12,817 bases of DNA, from the NCBI GenBank assembly GCA_002454045.1, contig DKID01000006.1, positions 5,744-18,560 on the forward strand, written 5' to 3'. A program made the position numbers and the translations under genes. Source of the stretch: Nitrospina sp. UBA6727 (GTDB lineage Bacteria; Nitrospinota; Nitrospinia; Nitrospinales; VA-1). The number at the start of each line of letters is the position of its first letter. Positions within the stretch are counted from its first letter, which is position 1. The notes under the pieces were generated by a model. It was not told the origin of the DNA and made no database searches. It worked only from the letters and a program-made list of their open reading frames with translations. Of this stretch, positions 6,665-12,689 are shown piece after piece.

Positions 6665-7123
6665 TCAATCGGGTGTTCGTGCGAAAGTTTTTGTTCCCGG
6701 GTCCCAACTGAACATGGCTTGGTCTCGGATTTTTTTGTCATAAACAGAAACCACCAGATAATTGGCTCCCGGATAAATCGGCTCCCCGTCGAACAACGCC
6801 ATCCTCGAATCTTCTTCCGAAAAATAGGCGTCGTGCTCGGGATGGGAATGATAGAAAACTTTGATTGGAAGTTGCTTCGACTCAACCTCCTTTAGAATAC
6901 TCATCAATTCCACCGGGTCAATATTATATGCCGTGCGAGCATCGCGGGCAAATATTTCTGGGTCCTTTGCGTGGAGTTTATTTTGAATATTGGTGCATTG
7001 GAAAAGGGCATCCTGGTCGCAGTAGCCAACTTTCCCGATGACGATTCCGCAACATTCAAAAGGATATTCCTCCACCGCGTGACGATGAATTTTATCCAAC
7101 TGTTCTTTCGCAAGCGGAAGCAT
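6665..7123 (-). CDS. M67-family (JAMM/MPN+) metallopeptidase
   Basis: A 152-residue single JAMM domain with all zinc-site residues: Glu23 in YPFECCG, His92 and His94 in HSHP, Ser102 and Asp105, giving H-x-H-x7-S-x2-D exactly. Bacterial members such as Mec hydrolyse isopeptide-like bonds at the C-terminus of ubiquitin-like sulfur carriers, for example releasing cysteine from CysO, or act on related ThiS/MoaD-like proteins. No sulfur-carrier, MoeB-like or cysteine-synthase gene is present in the window, so the substrate is open. It lies between two ferredoxin genes, 33 and 44 bases away. The ATG at 7123 has no good ribosome-binding site, and a TATAAT lies just upstream. Confidence 0.9.
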   Translation of the reverse strand: MLPLAKEQLDKIHRHAVEEYPFECCGIVIGKVGYCDQDALFQCTNIQNKLHAKDPEIFARDARTAYNIDPVELMSILKEVESKQLPIKVFYHSHPEHDAYFSEEDSRMALFDGEPIYPGANYLVVSVYDKKIRDQAMFSWDPGTKTFARTPD

Positions 7124-7128
7124 AGACT

Positions 7129-7160
7129 ATTATATTGTGACTTTACAACTTTGTTGTCAA
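7129..7160 (-). promoter_or_regulatory. Possible promoter for the M67 gene
   Basis: On the minus strand a perfect TTGACA (7160-7155), overlapping the stop codon of the upstream ferredoxin gene, is followed 20 bases later by a perfect TATAAT (7134-7129). The spacer is longer than the 16-18 normally needed. A -35 at 17 bases (ACAACA) is poor. If used, the transcript would begin at or next to the M67 ATG. Confidence 0.3.
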
Positions 7161-7480
7161 ATAGTTTTAGACGGCGCGCGCGATTGCTTCGAAGGATGGG
7201 TTGCGATTACCAGATCATCCTCGACGGCAATTTGGCAAGCCAAGCGAAAGTCCGCCGGCTTCTTGGCTAATCTTTTTGCTTCCGCGTCATTCCTGGGCGC
7301 CACGTTCCCCGCGACAACCTTGACGGTGCAGGCGGCGCAAAGCGCACGACCGCGACAGTTCAGAATTTTTTGGACGTGGGCATAGACGCTAAACTTATTG
7401 CGAATCGCCGCTTCCCGCAGATTTTCTCCAGGCTCAACCTGAATGGTGCGGTCTTCTTTTTCAAAATAAACTTTCGGCAT
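7157..7480 (-). CDS. [2Fe-2S] ferredoxin, adrenodoxin-type spacing
   Basis: A 107-residue ferredoxin with four ligand cysteines: Cys42, Cys48 and Cys51 in NCRGRALCAAC, giving C-x5-C-x2-C, and Cys82 in RLACQ. The x5 spacing is that of adrenodoxin/Isc-type ferredoxins rather than the x4 of plant-type ones. The N-terminal strand pair and the VEPGENLREAA turn are standard for the beta-grasp ferredoxin fold. The C-terminal tail after about 95 is basic and unstructured-looking. It is the first gene of the minus-strand run, with a candidate promoter about 30 bases upstream of its ATG. It could feed electrons to Fe-S assembly or to an unidentified oxidoreductase. Confidence 0.92.
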   Translation of the reverse strand: MPKVYFEKEDRTIQVEPGENLREAAIRNKFSVYAHVQKILNCRGRALCAACTVKVVAGNVAPRNDAEAKRLAKKPADFRLACQIAVEDDLVIATHPSKQSRAPSKTI

Positions 7481-7511
7481 GACGATGTCAGAAAAGTTTC
7501 AGATGGAATAA

Positions 7512-7541
7512 ATCATACCCGACTCCCGCCAAAATACGCAA
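7512..7541 (-). promoter_or_regulatory. Candidate sigma70 promoter for the ferredoxin-M67-ferredoxin run
   Basis: On the minus strand TTGCGT (7541-7536) and TATGAT (7517-7512) are separated by 18 bases. An A-tract lies just upstream of the -35, which could act as an UP element. The predicted start near 7505 leaves a leader of about 25 bases before the ATG at 7480. The -10 is a 5/6 match and the -35 is weak. Confidence 0.45.
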
Positions 7542-7550
7542 TTTTTTTTC

Positions 7551-7650
7551 GCCACCACCGCGACCGCCGCCGCCATTCGTCGCGACCGTCGTCATTCCTG
7601 CGGAAGCAGGAATCCAGAATCCTCGCACGACCGCCGCCGTCACCGCGACC
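7551..7650. repeat. Intergenic GNC/CGN-triplet low-complexity tract
   Basis: This stretch is built almost only from CGCGACCGCC, GCCGTC and CACCGC-like words, interrupted by the dRS3-like palindrome. The 13-mer CCGCCGTCACCGC in it recurs in the tract at 12731-12785. It lies in the 285-base non-coding interval 7481-7765. Confidence 0.55.
7594..7613. repeat. dRS3-like palindromic repeat unit
   Basis: ATTCCTGC and GCAGGAAT form a perfect 8-bp stem around the GNRA-type tetraloop GGAA, with the flanks GTC before and CCAGA after. The layout matches the ATTCCC-N8-GGGAAT class of short dispersed palindromes known as dRS3 in Neisseria and seen in many bacteria, here with T for C at the sixth base. No T-run follows, so it is not a typical terminator. 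Confidence 0.6.
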
Positions 7651-7689
7651 AAATTATTTCATCCGCGCGCCACCGAAAAACAAAATGGC

Positions 7690-7718
7690 TTGACAGCGAC
7701 AGCGTCCGTTTATATACT
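7690..7718 (+). promoter_or_regulatory. Near-consensus sigma70 promoter for the tRNA genes
   Basis: TTGACA (7690-7695) and TATACT (7713-7718) are 17 bases apart, a strong promoter. The predicted start is near 7725, about 40 bases before the first tRNA. A C-rich discriminator follows the -10, the kind associated with stringent control of stable RNA. Confidence 0.8.
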
Positions 7719-7765
7719 CCCGCCCTCTTGTTGGTAGTGAAAAAACCTTCCTTGATGTTGAGTGA

Positions 7766-7841
7766 GGGCGGATAGCTCAGCTGGGAGAGCACCGGCCTTA
7801 CAAGCCGGGGGTCACAGGTTCGAGCCCTGTTCCGCCTACCA
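7766..7841 (+). tRNA. tRNA-Val (anticodon UAC)
   Basis: A full 76-base cloverleaf. The acceptor GGGCGGA pairs with TCCGCCT (first pair G-U), the D arm is GCTC...GAGC, the anticodon stem is CCGGC/GCCGG with loop CTTACAA, the T arm is ACAGG-TTCGAGC-CCTGT, and discriminator A and CCA are encoded. The anticodon TAC reads valine GUN codons. It is the first gene of a two-tRNA transcript, 16 bases before tRNA-Asp. Confidence 0.97.
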
Positions 7842-7857
7842 TTTACCAAACGACTGC

Positions 7858-7934
<77 letters not shown>

Positions 7935-7966
7935 CCATCACCCGCTCCCGTAAAAAAAATCGGCGC

Positions 7967-7987
7967 AGTGCGAATCTTTGTCGCACT
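7967..7987 (+). terminator. Hairpin after the tRNA genes, possible terminator
   Basis: AGTGCGA and TCGCACT form a perfect 7-bp stem with a 7-base loop, 33 bases after tRNA-Asp and just before the modA -35. The following CGGGTTTG has only a short T-run, so termination would be weak or factor-assisted. Confidence 0.4.
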
Positions 7988-7992
7988 CGGGT

Positions 7993-8021
7993 TTGACATC
8001 CGTTATGTTTAATGATATATA
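7993..8021 (+). promoter_or_regulatory. modA promoter, apparently giving a leaderless or very short-leader mRNA
   Basis: TTGACA (7993-7998) and TATATA (8016-8021) are separated by 17 bases. Transcription should begin around 8027-8029, at the modA ATG (8029). No ribosome-binding site could fit before that ATG, which suggests leaderless translation. An in-frame ATG at 8035 would have a leader only slightly longer. Confidence 0.7.
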
Positions 8022-8024
8022 ACG
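8001..8024. promoter_or_regulatory. ModE-type operator overlapping the modA promoter
   Basis: CGTTAT-N12-ATAACG is an inverted repeat with further partial symmetry inward (CGTTATGT facing ATATAACG). It has the arm sequence and 24-base overall size of the ModE box described for the E. coli modABCD promoter. It fills the spacer and -10 of the modA promoter, so molybdate-bound ModE would block RNA polymerase. No modE gene is in the window. Confidence 0.72.
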
Positions 8025-8028
8025 AGTC

Positions 8029-8925
8029 ATGACGATGATAAACAAATGGTTCTGCGCGGCGGTTTGGATTCTGTGCGCGCCCGCCGCCGTCGAGTCGAAG
8101 GAGATGCCCGCCGCGGTCGTCGTGGAGAAAATACACGCCGCCGTTGGTGCGAAAGAAGTGCGCGCCGTCACCCCCCCGCCCCCCCCCTTCACCGTCGACG
8201 CTGTCACCCCCGTTGCCGCCGTCGCCGTCGCGAAAAAAGTGCACGTCGCGGTCGCGTCTAATTTTCTGAATCCGCTCAAAGAAATTGCCGCGCGCTTCAA
8301 GCGAGACACGGGCAACACGTTGGTTTTGATTTCGGCATCAACGGGCAAGTTGTACGCCCAAGCGCGGCACGGTGCCCCCTTCGATATTTTGCTGGCGGCG
8401 GACGCCAAAACGCCGGCGTTGCTGGAGCAAGAAGGGGTCGGCGTGACAGGCACTCGCTTCACTTATGCCGTCGGGACTTTGGTTTTGTGGAGCGCGGATG
8501 CGGGAAAAGTCCGCGGCGTGAAATCTTTGCGGCAAATGTCCGCGGGGAAACTCGCCATCGCCAATCCGAAAACCGCGCCGTATGGCAGGGCGGCGCAACA
8601 AACTTTGGCGCGGTTGGGACTCTGGCAAAAATTGCGACCGTCGTTGGTGCGCGGGGAAAATGTTTCGCAAGCCTTACAGTTTGTCGCCACCGGAAACGCC
8701 GCGCTGGGGTTCGTCGCCAAATCGCAGGTGGAAGACCCGCGCTTCAAACTCGCCGGTAGCCGATGGGAAGTGCCTCCCGACCTGCACGACCCCGTTTCGC
8801 AGCAGGCGATTTTGTTGCAACCGGGGCGCGCCAATTCCGCCGCGAAACAGTTTCTGAAATATTTACAAGGCGCCGCCGCGAAAAAAATTATGCAGTCCTA
8901 CGGCTACCGTTTTTCAAAGGAGTGA
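8029..8925 (+). CDS. modA: Periplasmic molybdate-binding protein with a low-complexity N-terminal linker
   Basis: ModA captures molybdate (or tungstate) in the periplasm for ModBC. The 298 residues begin with a signal peptide (about 1-22). An unusual 45-residue Ala/Val/Pro-rich linker follows, with five consecutive prolines at 49-53. The normal mature domain starts near 69 with KVHVAVASNF. Oxyanion-site elements are Ser77 in ASNF, SASTGKLYAQ at 102-111, GAPFDILLAAD at 116-125, the NPKTAPYGRAA hinge segment and ALGFVAKSQ. Family members usually run from signal straight into the binding domain, so the linker is extra. It is encoded by GNC-like repeats with C7 and C9 tracts (8171-8187). modB and modC follow. 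Confidence 0.93.
   Translation: MTMINKWFCAAVWILCAPAAVESKEMPAAVVVEKIHAAVGAKEVRAVTPPPPPFTVDAVTPVAAVAVAKKVHVAVASNFLNPLKEIAARFKRDTGNTLVLISASTGKLYAQARHGAPFDILLAADAKTPALLEQEGVGVTGTRFTYAVGTLVLWSADAGKVRGVKSLRQMSAGKLAIANPKTAPYGRAAQQTLARLGLWQKLRPSLVRGENVSQALQFVATGNAALGFVAKSQVEDPRFKLAGSRWEVPPDLHDPVSQQAILLQPGRANSAAKQFLKYLQGAAAKKIMQSYGYRFSKE
8171..8187 (+). repeat. C7-G-C9 homopolymer tract inside modA
   Basis: Seven C, one G and nine C in a row encode the proline run of the ModA linker. Such tracts are prone to slipped-strand errors, which would frameshift modA between signal peptide and binding domain. Confidence 0.8.
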
Positions 8926-8996
8926 CGAAATGAATTTCCCCGCGATTGAAAAAATAAATTTCACCGGAGTGACGAAATGAATTTCCCCGTGATTGA
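8919..8996 (+). repeat. Tandem duplication of the modB translation start region
   Basis: Bases 8919-8949 and 8966-8996 are identical at 30 of 31 positions (C versus T at the 26th base). Each copy holds the same GGAG ribosome-binding site, a 7-base spacer, an ATG and the first codons of modB. The period is 47 bases, so the first copy is out of frame with modB. The spacer (AAATAAATTTCACC) resembles a decayed part of the same unit. Confidence 0.9.
8930..8980 (+). CDS. 16-codon mini-ORF in front of modB, possible coupling leader
   Basis: The first copy of the duplicated start opens a 16-residue frame (MNFPAIEKINFTGVTK). Its ribosome-binding site GGAG overlaps the modA stop, and its TGA stop overlaps the real modB ATG as ATGA. 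The first four residues equal those of ModB. It may be translated and couple modA to modB, or be an inert by-product of the duplication. No function can be assigned to the peptide. Confidence 0.4.
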   Translation: MNFPAIEKINFTGVTK

Positions 8997-9660
8997 CCCG
9001 CAACCTATTTGGATTTCATTGCAGTTGGCGGGAGTGACGGTGTTGATCCTCCTGACGCTCGCCACTCCGCTGGCGTGGTGGCTGGCGCATACGCGTTGCC
9101 GTTTCCGCGTGGTGGTGGAAGCCGTCGTCGCGCTGCCTTTGGTTTTGCCGCCGACGGTGTTGGGATTTTACATGCTGCTCCTTCTCGGACCGCACGGCTG
9201 GGTGGGTGGTCCGGTGCAAACTTTGACGGGTTCGTCGCTGGCTTTTTCTTTCACCGGGCTGGTCTTCGCGTCCACCCTTTACTCCATGCCGTTCGTGGTG
9301 CAACCGCTGCACGGTGCTTTTGAATCCGCCGGAAAAATTCCCATGGAAACCGCGCAGTCGCTGGGCGCTTCCCGCCTCGACGCTTTTTTTTCGGTGATTA
9401 GTCCGTTGGCGCGGCGCGGCTATTTGACCGCGACCGTGTTGGGATTCGCGCACACGCTCGGCGAATTCGGCGTGGTGCTAATGGTCGGCGGCAACATTCC
9501 GGGAAAAACTAAAGTGATCTCCATCGAAATTTACGACCGCGTCGAAGTGCTCGAATACGCCCAAGCGCATATTCTTTCCGCGGGACTGCTGCTGTTTTCC
9601 TTCTTGATTTTGGTGACGGTTTATTCCATCAACCGACGACTGCCGGTGCAAATGGTATGA
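8977..9660 (+). CDS. modB: Molybdate ABC transporter permease
   Basis: ModB forms the membrane channel for molybdate with a ModC dimer on the cytoplasmic side. The 227 residues fit the family and show about five membrane helices, near 12-37, 46-70, 87-108, 149-171 and 197-218. The cytoplasmic coupling loop is ETAQSLGASRLDAFFSVI at 124-141 with the EAA-type ALG/G pattern and SPLARRG after it. PLVLPPTVLGFY at 54-65 and LGEFGVVLMVGGNIPGKT at 161-178 are typical ModB blocks. The ATG at 8977 has GGAG seven bases upstream and overlaps the mini-ORF stop. The modB stop overlaps the modC start as ATGA, so translation is probably coupled. Confidence 0.96.
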   Translation: MNFPVIDPQPIWISLQLAGVTVLILLTLATPLAWWLAHTRCRFRVVVEAVVALPLVLPPTVLGFYMLLLLGPHGWVGGPVQTLTGSSLAFSFTGLVFASTLYSMPFVVQPLHGAFESAGKIPMETAQSLGASRLDAFFSVISPLARRGYLTATVLGFAHTLGEFGVVLMVGGNIPGKTKVISIEIYDRVEVLEYAQAHILSAGLLLFSFLILVTVYSINRRLPVQMV

Positions 9661-10748
9661 CGGATTTACTGCAAGCAAAGTTCCGCGTGCACTACCCATC
9701 GTTCAGTCTGGACGCGGAAATGCGACTGCCGACGAAAGGCGTCACGGTGGTGTTCGGTCCTTCCGGCGCCGGCAAAACCACTTTGTTGCGTTGCTTGTCC
9801 GGGTTGGAAAAAGCGCCGTCGGGATTTATGAAATTCGCCGACCAAGTTTGGCAGGACGACGCGCGCGGAATATTCATCCCCCCCCACAAAAGGAAAACCG
9901 CGCTGGTGTTTCAAGAGTCGCGACTCTTCCCGCATTTGAGCGTTCAGGAAAACTTGCTCTACGGTTACCGTCGCACCGCGCCGCTTGACCGCAACCTTCA
10001 TCTCGACGAAGTGGTGCAAGTGTTGGGGTTGGCGGATTTGCTAAAACGTTATCCGCATAAATTGTCGGGGGGAGAAAAACAACGGGCGGCGATTGGTCGC
10101 GCCTTGCTCACCAGCCCGAAACTATTGCTCATGGACGAACCCCTCGCCGCGCTGGACAGACAGCGCAAAGCCGAGATCATCCCCTTCATCAAAAGTGTTG
10201 AGGACAAGTTCGCGATGCCGATTATTTACGTCACGCATTCCATGCACGAAGTGTTGCAACTTGTGAACACGATGGTGATTTTGCAAGCGGGGAAAGTCGT
10301 GCGCCAAGGACCCGCGCAAGAAATATTTTCGGACGTTCGGTTGAAAGAAGTACTCGGCGACGAACAATTGGGCGCGGTGCTCGAAACATCCGTCGCGGAA
10401 CACGACGAAGAGTTCGCACTCACCCGGCTGGATTTCATGGGGCAGACCCTCATCGTCCCCAAACAAAATGTCGCCGTCGGAAAAACCCTGCGCGTTCACA
10501 TCCATTCCAAAGACGTCAGCCTCGCCACCGCGCCCCCCGCGGGCGTCACCAGCGTGTTGAATATTTTGCGCGCGAAAGTCAAAACCATCGGCGCCCCCGA
10601 CCGCGACGGATTTTCCGTGGACATTGAACTAGACGCCGGCCGCCCGATTTTGGCAACGGTCACGCGGAAGTCCCTCGCCAACCTAAAACTCAAACCCGGG
10701 CAACCAGTTTTCGCACACATCAAAGCCATCAAAATGATTCGCTCGTGA
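9657..10748 (+). CDS. modC: Molybdate ABC transporter ATP-binding protein
   Basis: ModC hydrolyses ATP to power molybdate import. In its 363 residues are Walker A GPSGAGKTT (34-42), the Q-loop Gln86, the signature LSGGE (136-140), Walker B LLLMDEP (156-162) with catalytic Glu161, and the switch His194. The C-terminal third (from about 235) is the regulatory extension, and the last ~70 residues (VTSVLNILRAKV...) form a Mop/TOBE domain that binds oxyanion and can inhibit transport. Length and layout match E. coli ModC. It starts within the modB stop codon. A C8 tract at 9878-9885 encodes IPP before the Q-loop. No separate modD or modE follows; the next gene is convergent. Confidence 0.97.
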   Translation: MTDLLQAKFRVHYPSFSLDAEMRLPTKGVTVVFGPSGAGKTTLLRCLSGLEKAPSGFMKFADQVWQDDARGIFIPPHKRKTALVFQESRLFPHLSVQENLLYGYRRTAPLDRNLHLDEVVQVLGLADLLKRYPHKLSGGEKQRAAIGRALLTSPKLLLMDEPLAALDRQRKAEIIPFIKSVEDKFAMPIIYVTHSMHEVLQLVNTMVILQAGKVVRQGPAQEIFSDVRLKEVLGDEQLGAVLETSVAEHDEEFALTRLDFMGQTLIVPKQNVAVGKTLRVHIHSKDVSLATAPPAGVTSVLNILRAKVKTIGAPDRDGFSVDIELDAGRPILATVTRKSLANLKLKPGQPVFAHIKAIKMIRS

Positions 10749-10784
10749 CGACGGCGGCGGGCGCGGCGTCGGTCACAAGTTTTT
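10745..10784 (+). terminator. Candidate terminator between convergent modC and SDR genes
   Basis: GTGACGACG (10745-10753) can pair with CGTCGGTCAC (10767-10776) with one bulged base around a GC-rich loop, and TTTTT follows at 10780-10784. The stem includes the stop codons of both convergent genes. The T-run is four bases from the stem, so efficiency on the plus strand is uncertain, and there is no T-run on the minus side. Confidence 0.4.
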
Positions 10785-11741
10785 GCGCAGGGCGTCTAAG
10801 CCGGAACGGTAATCGGGGTAACGCAGTTTCACGCCGAGTTCTTCCTTGATCTTTTTGTTTGCGACGCGTTTATTGTTGTCATAAAAACCGCGCGCGGTTG
10901 CGGAAAGGTCGGCGTCTTCGTAAGGCACGAGTGGCGGCGGTTGCACGCGCAACAAATCGCAGGCGTATTCTACCGCGGCGGCGGGGGGACAGGGGCAGTC
11001 GTCGCTGACGTTGTATATCTCGCCGGGCTGTGGTTTTTCCATCGAGGCTTGCAACGTTTGCGCGAGGTCTTCGACGTGAACGCGGGAAAATGTCAGCGCG
11101 GGTTTGTCGATGCGGCGGGCGCGTCCTTGCTGCACGGAAACCAACAGGTTCCTGCCGGAACCGTAAATCCCCGCGCAACGAAAAATCATCACGGGCAAGC
11201 CGTGGTCGTTGCCCATTTTGAGCCACGCCGATTCTGCTGCGATGCGGCGAAGATTGCGCGCCGTGGTTGCGCGCAACGGCGAAGTCTCGTCCACCCACTC
11301 GCCGCGCGCGTCGCCGTAAACGCCGGTTGACGAGATGTATCCGAGCCATCGCAGGTTTTTACATTGCGCGATGCGGTGACCGAATTGCCGCAACACCACG
11401 TCGCCGGAAGGTTGCGGGGGGATGGTGATTAAAAGATGCGTCGCGCGGGCGACGGCGGCGGAAATTTCTGACGCGGAGTTTTTCGTCGCGGGAATTTTCG
11501 TCGCGGAGTTTTTCCTCGCGGGAATTTTTGGCGGGGGACGGGAGCCGTCGAAAGAAAAAGTCGTAATGTTTTTGGCGACGATGGCGTCGCGGCGGTCGCC
11601 ATCGCGACAGGTTCCGGCGACGGTCCATCCGCGGCGCAAAAGAATTTCCGCCAACGCCAACGCGGAAAATCCTAAGCCGAAACAAAACAACCGAGCGGCG
11701 CGGGGAGAACGCGGCGTGTCTTTTTTTTCGGAGCGATTCAA
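10773..11741 (-). CDS. Atypical short-chain dehydrogenase/epimerase-like protein (YeeZ-type SDR), TTG start
   Basis: A 322-residue extended-SDR-like protein. The Rossmann motif is LFCFGLGFSA at 18-27, followed by an Arg-rich NADP-type loop. YISSTGVYGDARGEWVDE at 135-152 matches the YeeZ/atypical SDR subgroup. The usual YxxxK catalytic pair is missing: the place of the tyrosine is taken by RNLRRIAAE. It may bind a dinucleotide without classical SDR chemistry. Residues 72-91 are four 5-residue repeats not expected in the family, inserted between early Rossmann strands. The first plausible codon is TTG at 11741, with GGAAG ten bases upstream; there is no ATG near the N-terminus. A run of eight A follows the start. 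It is convergent with modC. Confidence 0.82.
   Translation of the reverse strand: MNRSEKKDTPRSPRAARLFCFGLGFSALALAEILLRRGWTVAGTCRDGDRRDAIVAKNITTFSFDGSRPPPKIPARKNSATKIPATKNSASEISAAVARATHLLITIPPQPSGDVVLRQFGHRIAQCKNLRWLGYISSTGVYGDARGEWVDETSPLRATTARNLRRIAAESAWLKMGNDHGLPVMIFRCAGIYGSGRNLLVSVQQGRARRIDKPALTFSRVHVEDLAQTLQASMEKPQPGEIYNVSDDCPCPPAAAVEYACDLLRVQPPPLVPYEDADLSATARGFYDNNKRVANKKIKEELGVKLRYPDYRSGLDALRKNL
11470..11529 (-). repeat. Four in-frame 15-bp tandem repeats inside the SDR gene
   Basis: Plus-strand units GACGCGGAGTTTTTC, GTCGCGGGAATTTTC, GTCGCGGAGTTTTTC and CTCGCGGGAATTTTT form two 30-bp alternations. On the minus strand they encode KIPAR, KNSAT, KIPAT and KNSAS. The insertion keeps frame and sits in a surface-loop position after the second Rossmann strand. 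Confidence 0.9.
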
Positions 11742-11817
11742 ATTGCGCAGACTTCCGACGCCGTCGTCATTGCGACCGCCGACGCCGTGGCGGTGTGATT
11801 TTGTTCATGGTTCCCCG
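11742..11817. other. Short spacer with GNC words and a hairpin
   Basis: This 76-base gap lies between the PCP-reductase-domain gene and the SDR gene, both minus. ACCGCC (11775-11780) and GGCGGT (11789-11794) form a 6-bp stem with an 8-base loop. No T-run follows on the minus strand, so termination is doubtful. Confidence 0.35.
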
Positions 11818-12663
11818 CTAAAAAGTGAAGCGATATTTGTCGAATAATTCCAGCGTCACAATTTCTTTGCCTTCTTTGGAAACCTCCTGCTCGATGCGTT
11901 TCACCGCCATGTTGCGGATGAAGGGGATGGGAATTCTGGAAACTTTTTTCAACGCGTCGTCTTCCCATCGCAACGAAATTTCCACCGGCTCTGCTTTTTC
12001 TTTGGCGATTTGTTCGTCGCGCGCGCGGTCCTCTTCCGTCACCGTCATCCCCATCGCTTCCTTCGCCGACGCAGGCATAATCTTGGTGAACACTTCGTCG
12101 ATGATGGCGGGGGTGATCATCTTGTCGCCGCGCTCGCGGGCGCGCCCTTCAATGGTCTGCTTCGCCATGCCCAAAACAAACGGCGGCACCTTCTCCATTT
12201 TCTCCATCGCCTCTTTGCTCCACGGGATGCCTTGCGGAGTGGCGACCGTCATATACTCTTTGAACTTTGCGACGATGTCATCTTTCTTTTCGGTACGCAT
12301 GGCGAGGAAGTCCTCGATCTCCTCAATCACTTCCACCTTGCGCGGACTCTGCCGCATCTTTTCCTTCGCCACATCGAACGCATCCATCGTCAACTCTTCG
12401 AAGCCGAATCCCTTGACCCGCTTGGACACCAGCATCATAGACTCGTTGCGAATTTCGGTCAGGTAGTCGGAGGTAATTATTTTGAATCCCCTTTTCACGC
12501 AGCGCTGAACCATCAGTTTGAGGATTCCCGGGCGCACAAATTCCGGCGCGTGTTTCACTCGCTCCCACGCCTCCTCCGACCACTTAACATTATTTTCCTC
12601 GGCGTAAGGATGATCGACGTCGGCGATTTTTATTTCTCGCGTTCCCATTCCCGAAACCTTCAT
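11818..12663 (-). CDS. Protein with three PCP-reductase (PCP_red) domains
   Basis: A 281-residue soluble, charged protein. Three copies of a ~50-residue helical motif lie at about 26-75, 146-195 and 230-279. Each starts with a Trp (28, 148, 233), continues through an Ala-rich helix to a Pro-Phe or Pro-x-x-Pro-Phe turn, then a basic helix, and closes with a Gly followed by KIIT, KMIT or EIVT. This matches the small PCP_red domain found at the C-terminus of light-independent protochlorophyllide reductase subunit B and in stand-alone proteins of non-phototrophs. No chlorophyll-synthesis gene is present, so that role is unlikely. No signal peptide or cysteine cluster is seen. The ATG at 12663 has a poor ribosome-binding site. 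Function unknown. Confidence 0.75.
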   Translation of the reverse strand: MKVSGMGTREIKIADVDHPYAEENNVKWSEEAWERVKHAPEFVRPGILKLMVQRCVKRGFKIITSDYLTEIRNESMMLVSKRVKGFGFEELTMDAFDVAKEKMRQSPRKVEVIEEIEDFLAMRTEKKDDIVAKFKEYMTVATPQGIPWSKEAMEKMEKVPPFVLGMAKQTIEGRARERGDKMITPAIIDEVFTKIMPASAKEAMGMTVTEEDRARDEQIAKEKAEPVEISLRWEDDALKKVSRIPIPFIRNMAVKRIEQEVSKEGKEIVTLELFDKYRFTF

Positions 12664-12689
12664 CGTGTTTGAAAAATATGTGTAGATAA

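Noticed and set aside
7551..7650. CRISPR-like array in the repeat tract
   Set aside because: There are no regularly spaced identical repeats with unique spacers. The pattern is irregular low-complexity sequence with one palindrome.
11775..11794. Hairpin ACCGCC/GGCGGT as terminator of the PCP_red-domain gene
   Set aside because: No T-run follows on the minus strand, and short GC stems are expected by chance in the GNC-rich spacer.
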